Part shown: piece after piece, positions 36,310 through 47,800 of the stretch | Position numbering within the stretch: position 1 is the stretch's first letter | Layout of the letters: the number at the start of each line of letters is the position of its first letter | From: Eutrigla gurnardus | Lineage: Eukaryota > Chordata > Actinopteri > Perciformes > Triglidae | Direction of reading: 5' to 3' | DNA length: 64,000 nt | Assembly: GCA_963514095.1 (NCBI GenBank) | Contig: OY741283.1 | Span: 6,858,906 to 6,922,905 of the forward strand | Notes under the pieces: model-generated | What the model was told of the DNA's origin: nothing | The model's input: the letters and a program-made list of their open reading frames with translations, nothing else | Database searches by the model: none | Made by a program: the position numbers and the translations under genes

Positions 36310-39193
36310 AAAAGGTACTACATCAAATTCAATTGCCAGCCTAGATATCAGATTTAAACAAAGATATGAATTGGTTTTCCACATTCTTCCCTAGAAAAGG
36401 TATGCACCAAGCACCGACTCCTTCTGTCTAACCACAACATCAAATTTGACATAATCAAATGGTCCGCTATAAAACAACGAAAACAAATCATTCTTTAAAC
36501 AAAAAGAATAAAAAGGAAAAAAAACTTTTAAAGTCCAAAAGAATTTGTGCAATGGCGCACAAAAAAAAAAGAAGAAAAAAAAAAAAAGATAAATTAGTAA
36601 AAACGTCACATGAGCATAAAAACAAAACAAAACAAAAAAACAAACGAAAGAAAAACAACCTGTGGACAACTTGTATTTAAATTTAATTTTGTTTAGAGCT
36701 TAGTGTATCACAACATAGTAAAGAGTGGTGAAGCCTGAACCTTTTCTTCTTTTACCATTTTTTTGTGGCACTTGAGCGGCAGCTTTCTGAATAATTCATA
36801 TAATGAATGCTTCGCCAGTTGCTGCTCCAAGAACTGATCTGTCCAGCATAGAAATCAGTGAGTGGCGGCCTCAAATCTCAATGCTTGCCTACCAATTAAA
36901 CCTGGATCCCATCAGAATCCACCCAGTAGGATGTTGAGCATTGAACAAATCAGTTCTTATTTGATAAAATACATGATGTATTGATGCGAGCGGCCTTCAT
37001 TTCAGAAGATTTGAGAACAACGATAACGGATGTCGATTGGCAGGCAAATGTTGACACTCAGGCATGACTCAAACTATGCCCCGAATATAACGTTTTTTAT
37101 TGTAGGGCTGGTGCAAAGTTACATCTAAGCAGTACTCGCCGACACACCTTTATAGTAAAACACCAACAGGCAGACAGCCATACACACTTCCATTACAACC
37201 GTCCAGTATGGACAATGACTAAAAGATAAAGCTGGATAAAGACCATCACTCTCTCACATACGCTAACCAGTGTCAGGGGAGAACTTTTAGGACCCAAGAG
37301 TCAGTGTATTCCCAGGCAAATCCTACACAGTATCAACGGGTGGATGTATGGCAACAACAATCACTAGTTTGATCAAAAGCTGGAGAAGTACCTTATTAGT
37401 CCAGCAGCGAGTTGCATTGCCATAGACAAAAGCTCATAAGGTAGATCCCACCAAATGGACCTGTTATAAAATGACTAAAAAAAAGGAGCAAGTCATTGAA
37501 AAGCATGCAATGATCATGACCAGGAGTAGCCTCGATGGCTTGAGCAGCCATCGTTTAACAAAACGCTTTGGTGAGAAAGACGGGGACACCCAAACACGGA
37601 TATGAATTGACGGGTGCACTTGGACATGGATCCAGAATACTGTAATTAACTGTCTCCCTCCCCTTGAATCCTATTCATTCCATTTTAGGAGCAGCTACAT
37701 TATAAAACTAACTATGTTAAGAGGCCTCAAGTCTCACCTAGTCATTTAACCATTGCTTAACATTATCATCATAATGCTTACTTTAGCAAGCCATGAACAG
37801 TCCTAAAATCACTTATCAAAAAAACTATGTCTCAAGATCAGTATATTATTACTGTATGTCTTACATTTGAAAGTCTAAATTTCTTACAAAAAGAAAAAAG
37901 TGCATTTATATCAGTAAGAATCAATTCATTCTTGGTGATGTCTTATCGCGCTCATTAAGTCCGTTTTGTAAAGTCTCTGAAAACGAAGCAGCAGTAGCAG
38001 CAAAAAGGATTCTCAACCTGCCTACAGTATTTTAAACTCTCGTTGCAGAGTGTGAAGCTGATTCCGGTATCAACCTACCTACAGGTGGTCTTCACAAACA
38101 GCCTCCATTTAACTAACGGGACATTGATCAGACAACATGTATGAATGGGAGGACAAACAAACCTAAACTTGACGGCTTCAAATTATGGTTGCCTCGACCA
38201 TACCGACGACAATTAACGTAATAAATCAAGTAAGCAACAAGACAGACATTCACTTAAACATGCGTCACTTAAGAGGTGATCATACGCCATGCAATAACTT
38301 GGTACTGTGGTGGTAAAACCCATGAGGACAGACCTACTGCATCTTTTTTGCCTCAAATGAGGGGGATAAGAAAAAAAAAAAAGACCTATGATTCGAGAGG
38401 AATTCAGAAACTGAGGGAAGGAAATTAATTCAGCTAAATGTACATGTGAAAAGACAAAAGACCCATGTATGTGCACACCAAATGGATATGCAATTTTGCC
38501 GTAAAAGGTGCAAACGATCTGTGCACATTTCCTGCATTGTTACATCATAAAAGCGTCTTATGTTTAGCCTCTGGCACGAGCCTGTTTTAACGCGTCTACG
38601 TGTGCGACTCTACGGACTATGTGCATTGTGGTATTTGGGACTGTGGCACCCTATGCTGGTTCAGATAATTCCTGTTTATGTACCTATCTGCTGCCCGCCC
38701 ACCCACCCCTTCCCGCATCATCTAGCTTAAGAGAATAATCAAATCGGAGGAGGGGGCCGGTCAAAGCCAGCCCCGTTTTTGTCTTCACCTACCTAGGATC
38801 CCTGCAGTGCTGTTGGCGAAAGTCACTTTTGAGTGTTGGATTCAGTGAGGCGTTTAATCTGAGAGGTATATGTATATCCCCAGTTTACCCTCCCACACCC
38901 ACCACCCTCCTTCCCACCCTCCCTCAGAGACACACAGGGCGCGGGGGGGAAAGGCCATCCGCTGAGTGGAGGGTCAAGGCAAGTCACATCCCCCCGGCTC
39001 TCGTTTCTCCCCCACAATCTGGGCAGTGCAATTAGTTCCCCAGTAACCCTCCCCTATGTTAACCTGGGGAAGAGACAAAGAGAGAGGTTAAGATTACATT
39101 ATGAGTAAATGGATGAATGGTTCAGGTTTGGCTGAGAGTTAGCTTGACATACCTAACTGGTTGGTGTCCTGTGTGGACATGGAGGAGGTTGGG
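36181..39193 (-). other. tnpo2: Long 3'UTR of tnpo2
   Basis: About 3 kb downstream of the tnpo2 stop codon with no coding exon on either strand. A canonical AATAAA on the - strand (TTTATT at 36201-36206) marks the likely end. A-rich runs at 36.28-36.31 and 36.56-36.65 kb lie close to it. Long 3'UTRs are common in transportin genes. It could also include unrelated intergenic DNA. Confidence 0.5.
36201..36206 (-). terminator. tnpo2: tnpo2 poly(A) signal
   Basis: AATAAA read on the - strand, at the far end of the 3 kb noncoding tail after the stop codon at 39194. Confidence 0.45.
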
Positions 39194-42100
39194 TTAGACG
39201 CCGTAGCAGGCCGACAGGCGCTCCTTCAACAGAGGAGGGAACTGCTCAGAGAACTGCTGCCAGTTTTCTTCCCCGACCTGGTCCTTGAAGCCATGCAAGA
39301 TCTTGGAAAAGAAAACAGGCAATCATATAGGGCGCTGAAAGGATGAATTAGATGCACAGTTGATGACTGACCAGTTACACATCAATCTACACAGGATGCA
39401 ACCAAAACATATCTCATTTGAAATCAAATGAGAGATGCCAAATTACTACTTGTGTTGTCCCGAATGTGACAATGTCTCTGCTCTCTCCAAACAGCAAGCT
39501 CTGTGCACACACTTCTCAGACTCAAAATAGCATCCGCACCATGCAATCAGATTTCGAATGTCTGAGTGATCATCATGGAGTGTGGAGAGCAACCATTACA
39601 CGTTGGGGAGGGAACATTTTATCGACAACACCAGTCATCTAAAATAAGGTGCGGCCCATCCACCAGATCGATGGGTCCGACAAGATGGAGGCGCTCACCT
39701 TGTAGAACATGTCTCTCAGGTCGTCCTTGGGATTGACCCACGAAGCCACAGCGTCACAGAAGAAAATGAAGTCCTGCACAGAGAGTTATTGCTAGTAAAT
39801 TCAGAGCTCTTATGAATAGACACAGGGGTGAAACTTTTGATGCTGGATCAGACAAATTACTTTGGGAACAAAATGTATCACGGCTTATCAATGAGCTGGG
39901 TGTTTCATCATTTCCAGAGGGGAGTCTAACCCGTCGAACCTAAACAGCATTGAAGTATATGGCCTCACCTGCACCACTCCTGCAGGGTTGACCCCGATCA
40001 TCACACAGATTCCCCGGAAGGCCGAGTCCTTTTCCTCGTTATCTCGGATATTCCTCAACGATGTGCACCTGGGAAGAAGCGCAATGACGAGATAAAAGTG
40101 GAGCGCATTAATTAATCAGTTCAGGTTGTTATGATCAGCCAAACTCAATTTCCCCCCAATCCCTTCCTTTCCTATTCTTTGAAAGAAAATGTCTCCCTTT
40201 CCTTAAGTGATGAAAGATTGAATCTACATGCAAAAATAAGGGATTCAGACTGGAAAATAAAAGAAAGAATACGCCTTATTCTGAAATGAATAAGATGGGT
40301 GTATTTCATGATATGAGGATGATCATAGGGATGCACCAATTGATCGGCTACCAATAGAAGTTGGCCGTTTTTCACATTTGACCGGCGGTCAGTCTGATAT
40401 TTCTTGGTTGATAGTTTTACGTCACACCACATGTCGCTGAGTGGAACAGACATTAAACTCACAATTTCCCAAAAAAAGTCAAAAATAAGCCTTGGGGTGA
40501 AACCTTAAAACATTTGGAACTACCAACTTTATAAACTGAATATTTTTTGGCAAGAAACTCCTGTCTTCAATATAAAATAGATGTAGAAAGGGAATTATGA
40601 CGTTTAACCGGCCAACGCTACGTTAAAGCAGCGTATAACATGATTTAATTAATTTAATCACAGCAAGTATTCAAATAAAAATTCAATTATTTATTTCCCT
40701 TGAATTGTGTTTTACAAATAACCACTAGAGAGCATTTTAGACGGCCTTCCATGTGGTTGAAACTATTTTTCGGACGGTGGTGTCAAAAAAATGAAATTAC
40801 TCTGAAAGCTTGCTGTCAATTTTAGTTCTTAGATGGAAAATTGGAAACGGCCAAGAAAATTGCAATCGGTGCATAGCTAAATGATAATCTCACCATGGTC
40901 TAATGAATTGCTGCAGCTGTGGTGCAACTTCCTGGGGGCAGACGTAACCCAGTCTGCCAATCGTAATGGCTGCACACAGAGAGACAAAAGGAAAAAAAAA
41001 AAAGAAAGGAAAAAAAAATCAACTCAACGCCACAGACACTTTCCCACATTTGTAAGAAGTCCCAACTTGTACTGCATGTGTATCACCGTGTGTGTACCTG
41101 TGTTTTCCAGCAAAGTTTTCGGTGTGTTGGGTCTATTGATGATCTCCACTAGGTGTGGCAGGACCATGCCCACATACGGCTGCATCTCTGCACCTAGAAA
41201 AATGTCCAGAACACAGTTTGAATATATTCAAAAACACATGGCCAATAATAGAAAGCAGTCTGAGCACGAGCAAGTTTTTATATATATATTTTTTTAGTTG
41301 TTGAGCAACATTGTTCTTTTCAAGTTTATGTTAAGAGCTGGGTTCAAATAATCGATTTTCTGATTAAAATCGATTTTCATTTGAATGTTCCGATATCAAT
41401 TAATAAAATCCCAGGATCAAAAACGTGGGTGGTATATTGTGACTGACTAAATGATTGCACATACACGTGCGTAATGGATACGCATATTTATACACATGTG
41501 AATGGAAACAGTGGCGATACCCAGCCCTATTTCTCTTACTGCAATCAAGGGAAAAAAATCCCAAAATTCAATGGCATTCAATGTGCAAGAATAATGAGGT
41601 TGGTTTTTAAATGGCCCGTCATTTCATGCCAGAAGCGTAGCGGCAGACAAAAAGGGGGAAAAGCACATTGGAGGAACCACTTAGACAATCAGGCATAGCT
41701 TGTTCTGAAAAACAGCTGTTCCGCCTGTTGTGAAATGCAAGAATGCCGCAAGACAATGTAGTACATTTCTGGGAGTGAATGGGGAATTAAAGGGCTTGCG
41801 GTTTACACATGCCTGCAGATGGGTTTGCATTTGTCACACAAGCTTGTGTGAACCTGCAGACTCAAGATGAGGTGTGCCACGTCTGGATCAGAAAATATAG
41901 GAACAAAATGTATCATTCTGTGTCAATGAGCTGGGTGTTTCATCATATCCAGATACTGGGCACTTGTTTTCAGTGAATGCAATCATTTGTAAAAAAAAAA
42001 AAAAAAATACAAAAAAAATAAAAGCATCAACAATAATTGCAACCTGATTTCTCACCCATTTGCATGGCGATCTCTCCAATGGCCCAGGTGGCGTTGTTAC

Positions 42101-44849
42101 AGACCGAAATGAACTCTGGGTTCAGGTTGAGCCCCAGGATGGGCATGAACTCGGCTGGAGGGGGGGGGGACATGGACACAGACACACGTTAGAATACAAA
42201 CAGGATGCCCTCCATTACATAGATACATTTAACCAGTCAATGCTGGATGCTCCATGATAGCCAGATAGTAGAGGAATTGTAATTCAATCCATCTGCAACA
42301 GGGCGAGTCAGGATTCTGATAAAGCACTCACCAATGCAGGGCTTAACATGTATCAGTTGTATCAGTACAGGTTTTAGGTGTATAACAATCAAGCTTTTGT
42401 TTTGGGTAGGGATTTGGTGAGTCTATGCAAATCTGGATCAGAAAATATAGGAACATTAGGTATCATTGTAAATCAATGAGCTGGGTTTTTCATCATATCC
42501 AGATGGAAGACAGATTCAAATTATTAAATTGGAGACACTCTTGTGCTCCTTAACACGACCACTGCTCTCCACATTCGTTGCATTCATCTTATTCAGCTTT
42601 TGTCAGCAGTCAGATGTAATTCAATACATCTGCAACAGGGTGAGTCAGGATTCTGATAAAGCACTCACCAATGCAGGGCTTAACATGGAGGAAGCACGCC
42701 TTGGTTAGGTCACCCAGCAGAGCGAAGGAGCTTTGCCTCACCTCAGGCATAGTATCCTGCAACCCAGACCAGACCCCTTGGTGTTATATGTCAGTGTGCA
42801 AAAGAACCAGACCTGCACATAATTGTCTCTACAAAATTTGATGAAAAGAAAAAAAAACTCAAACCTGCATGCACTGGAAAAGCAGGGTCATGATGTTTGA
42901 GCGTGCCACTAACTGTTCCACATGAGAGCCCAAACCCTCAGCCAGGCCGCTCAGCAGATCCAAGGCCACAATCATAAAATCCTTGTCAGGAGCCTCATAC
43001 TGGTCTGGATGCTGGTTGTACATCTGTGCCGAGAGGGCAGAGAAGTTTTATCGTCCCTTCCTAACCTCTCAGAAATAGGTGACTAAATACACAATACATT
43101 TATTGTGAGTGTGTGTTTGCATTCTCACCATAGCCTGGGCTAAAGTCTTCTGGACTAGTGTGACACAACGCTGATAGACGGGCTCACAGTAAGGCAGAAA
43201 CCCACTCTGCAGAGCGGTAGCTACAGACGACAGACACTGGAAGTAGAGTTAAGGATAGGTTAGGATATGAAAGTTTGAAGCTTCATTCAAAGCATTGACG
43301 GAAATTAAAAATTACCCATAGTGCAGGTATTACTTTACAAATCAACTTCTCACCTCTAGTAGTGGGAAGAGATCCTTGTCTTCATCTTTCAGCTCATTCC
43401 ACTTGGCAATAAGGGGGGGCATCAACTTCTGAATGTACTCCTGAGAAACAATATAAATGAGTATGATCAGGGATTCCCTCTCCATTTAAAGTACAAAGAC
43501 ATAGGATTTGAGTTTTTAAACACCCTATTTCACAGGCACTTACAGGCTGATTGAGGTGGTGACCCACTGAGTCGGCCAGAGTTCCTATGGCATCATAAAG
43601 AATGAGGAGGTTCTTGTGCTGGTACTTCCCAAATGCAAACACCAGCGTGTCCAGGATAAAGCTCAAGTAGGGCACCAGCTCTGTGCACGCCTCCTCTTCC
43701 AGGGTGGCAAAAGCACTGAGAGAAAACAAAGATGGAGGACATATCAGTATTTCATTTATAGATCTTGTTCTGCCAGACTAGGAGCTATACACACATGCAC
43801 CACCTCACCTGCAAGCAGCCTCTTGCACCCTCTTGTTGCCATCCAGGATGCGTTTGAGAAGCTCGGTCATAAGGGGTTTGAGGTAGGAGTCGGGGGGCTG
43901 GGAGACCACCCAATGTGCATAGCGACTCAGGGTCCAGCAGGCAATTGAGCGCACCAGGGCCTTTTTGTCGCATAGACATTGGATGAGGTGGGGAATCAGC
44001 TCTGGCAGATAGGGCACCATGCCCTGCATGCAGCCTGAGGCAAAATGACATGTTATTTAAAAAGGACTGTAACTGTAACAAATAGCTGACAGCAGTAAAC
44101 ATGCAACAACACAAATCCTTTCAGGTATGTGTCACGTTATCAGAACAGGTTTTAGGTGTATAACAATCAAGCTTTTGTTTGGGGTAGGGATTTGGTGAGT
44201 CTATGCAAATCTGGATCAGAAAATATAGGAACATTAGGTATCATTGTAAATCAATGAGCTGGGTTTTTCATCATATCCAGATGGAAGACAGATTAAAATT
44301 AAATTAGAGACACTCTTGTGCCCATTAACACGACCACTGCTCTCCAAATTCATTGCATTCATCTTATTCAGCTTTTGTCAGCGGTCAGACTAAGGACTAG
44401 GATCTCCAAATATGTAGTTTCTGCGAGTATGTAGAAATGTAGTCCCACAGGTCTTACCCTCAGCTATGGCCCCCAACACCAGGATGCCAGACTCTTTGAT
44501 GACCCACTCAGGGTGGAAGAGCAGGCCTTTCAGGAGCGGCAGGAGGTGGGGCAGCAACTCGTCGCGGAACACATTGGCCAGCACATCGAGTGCTGCAGCT
44601 GAACACTTTCCTACATCAAAAAGAAAACCCATTTACAAACATTCTTTATCCCCAACCTGCAGGTCCTTTGTTATACACTTTGTTATAGATGTTTTAGTTT
44701 TTGAAAAACAGTCGTCAAGATCATTGCTTTCCTGTATACTACATTTAGGGAGATACCAATCGATAGACTAAACTATAATCTGCAGGTCATACCACAATAA
44801 AAACATTTAAAAAAAAGTCACAATGGGAACTGTAAAATATATATAAATA

Positions 44850-44889
<40 letters not shown>

Positions 44890-47800
44890 CACAGAGCCTT
44901 GCCAAATCTGGATCAGAAAATATAGGAACATTAGGTATCATTGTAAATCAATGAGCTGGGTTTTTCATCATATCCAGATCAAGGTTGACTTAAAAAGGCC
45001 AACTCCATATTAAAAGACATGCGCAGCCTGTAAAAGAGGACTGGCTCCGTCAAGTGGTATTTGAAAATGATAAAATCCCCAATGTTTTATAGAGTGACAC
45101 TAGTACATTTTGTCAGGGTCTGAAGCCTTTGCATATGATCAGAATGCTCCTTTGCACAGTTTGATAAGACTAACGGCATTTCTAAATCACTTACGCAGGT
45201 TCCAGTCCGACAGTGCGTCGTCATCATCGTCATCGTCGTCATCATTGTCCTCCGCCTCCTCACCCTCCCCTCCCTCGTGCTGCAAGGTGACGGTGCGCGA
45301 CTTGTGGAAACGCGGCTTGATGTCCTGATCACTATCTGGTACTGCTTCGTCTTCCTCTACGTCGCCCTGAACAAACACATTTTACTTGAGAGACGACATA
45401 CGGAATTCAGAAAATCATCCCGCTGCTGTATTGTTAGCAGTATCTTTGAGAAACTATTTAAGGCACAAAATCAAAACTCTCAGTCAAAAGATCTTTCTCA
45501 CAATGGGAACTGTGAAAAATGAATTGCCAAATCTGGATCAGAAAATATAGGAACATTATGTATCATTGTAAATCAATGAGCTGGGTTTTTCATCATATCC
45601 AGATGGAAGACTGAATTAAAAGGCCTACTCCATATTGAAGATGTACTCAACCTGTAAAAAGAGGACTGGCTCCCCCAAGTGGTATTTGAAAAATGATCAA
45701 AGGAAATTGCATCTTTTTTTTTTGTTTAAATACATTTTGACATGGAGCCATGTTATAAAACAGTGAACATTGTGAAAATAATCCACAACAAAAAACATGA
45801 TTGACATATTTCTGTAAGAGATCGTGTTGTAAAACCGTACAAGAACAAAGAGAGCTCACCTTTAACAGTATGATGTCTATCTCCGAATACTTCATCCCAT
45901 TTACCAAGATTGGTGTGAGTCTATTTTAAAAGGGGAGAGAAGGAGGTTACTTGCTTGGTTAAAACAGCCAACAAATCACATGTACAAATTGATCAGAAGT
46001 TCTGATAAAAGTTTAACTTTTATTGGGATAATTACATTTTGCACGGTATAAAAACAAAGCATATTATCGAGTCATCTGGCATTATCAACACAGAACAGGC
46101 ATCACACCACCAGTAGTTAATATGCTACTCACTGCACCAGGTGTCCAGACAGCATCTCCTTACAGATTGGTTGCTCTGCTAAAGTCAGCCAAAACTCACA
46201 GGCCTCCAGGGACACGTTCTCATCAGGGTCCTGGGTTCTCTGCAGCATGTACTGTAGGAGATGAGCAAAGTATGTGTTTGAGGCCAGGAAGTGTCAGTCG
46301 ACATGACAAAAAATGTTCACTCTTGTGCAACATACTAGCACAGATCTGGATCAGAAAATATAGGAACATTATGTATCATTGTAAATCAATGAGCTGGGTT
46401 TTTCATCATGTCCAGATGCAAGACCGACTTAAAAGTCCACTTAATTCTGAGTGGAGTAAAATATTAACCGTGGTCCAAATCTTCTCCCACGTCTAAGTAC
46501 CTAAAAATGGTCCGCAAAAGATTGAGCAGATGTCCGACACTTACCTGGATGATGCTGTGCATGTGGGGGATGAGGCGGTCAATGCGGACCTCCAGTAACA
46601 TGACCAGGGCTCGACACACGTTCTTTCGAACCTCAGAGTCCTCATCTGCTGCCAGCGCAAACAGGCTCTAGTAGGGGAGAGGAGAAATAACACAAGAAAG
46701 AAACTTATACAAGGGAGGTATTAAAAGAAACAATTGGGATGATTTATTTATTAAAAAAAAAAGGTGTTAAACAAAGATTTTTCTCAAATAATGAAAACAA
46801 CTTTCTCTGGTCTGCGAACAAAAACAATACAGTCTGATTGACATATTCAAAATACACAGCTCACCTCTATGAAGGTGTCAATATTGTCCATTAGGGCCTG
46901 GGCTCTGCCAATGATGAACTGGTTCACACAGGCAATGGCATGGGACCTGCAGCAAATCGATAACGCCGATGCAACATGTTCACATTACAGTCAAACGGAG
47001 GGGTGGATTAGTAATGACCGAGTGTCAAAATGCACAATGTTTAACTACACAAACAATCTGGCTTTGTCCCACCTTGTTTTACAAAAATGAATATGCAGAA
47101 ATGTATTTCAACACCTCACTTTGTATTGTGAGCACAAAACTAGTATTAATGTATGTAAGGAAGGTTAGAATATCTGGATCAGACAGTATGAATAAACACC
47201 TTCATTGTCAAGTCAGCTGTTCTTATGCATCACACCCAGATAGATAATGACAAACAATCAGAATGACTCTCTGCATCTCTCCTGTACCTAATTTTGGGGC
47301 TGCAGTGCTTGAAGAACTGAAGGAATTTTGGTATCATAATGTTGAGGGGTCTGTTCAGAGCGTCGGTGTCCAGCAGCTCCGACGAGTCCTCGCAGATTTT
47401 CTGCAGTGCTCCAAACGAGCCCTGAGACACGGACATACACAGAGAGGCTGTCAAATCAAACGCAAACATACAGGGAAAGAGGAGAGAGTGAGACCGCATC
47501 AGTAAATGGTGTGCACTGTACGGACTTTGCTTTTCAGTTAATATTTAAAGAATTTATTGTTGTGAAAAATTAAAAAAAAAAAACTCTCATGAAAGGTATT
47601 TTTACACGTCAAACGTAGAAAACTATGAGAGAAGTAGACTTAAGTGTGAGCTGACAACTAGAACAGAGCCTTGCAAAATCTGGATCAGAAAATATAGGAA
47701 CATTAGGTATCATTGTAAATCAATGAGCTGGGTGTTTCATCATGTCCAGATGCAAAACGGACTTAAAGGTCCGACTCCATGTTGAAGATATAATAATATA

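Noticed and set aside
41882..47751. Repeated 74-bp units resembling a CRISPR array
   Set aside because: Spacing is irregular (hundreds to thousands of bp), each unit is in a separate intron, ends are complementary and C/D boxes are present. This is a eukaryotic snoRNA family.
41882..47751. Repeated 74-bp units as a SINE or MITE
   Set aside because: No poly(A) tail, target-site duplication or copies outside tnpo2 in this window; the same orientation and the C/D boxes argue for snoRNAs.
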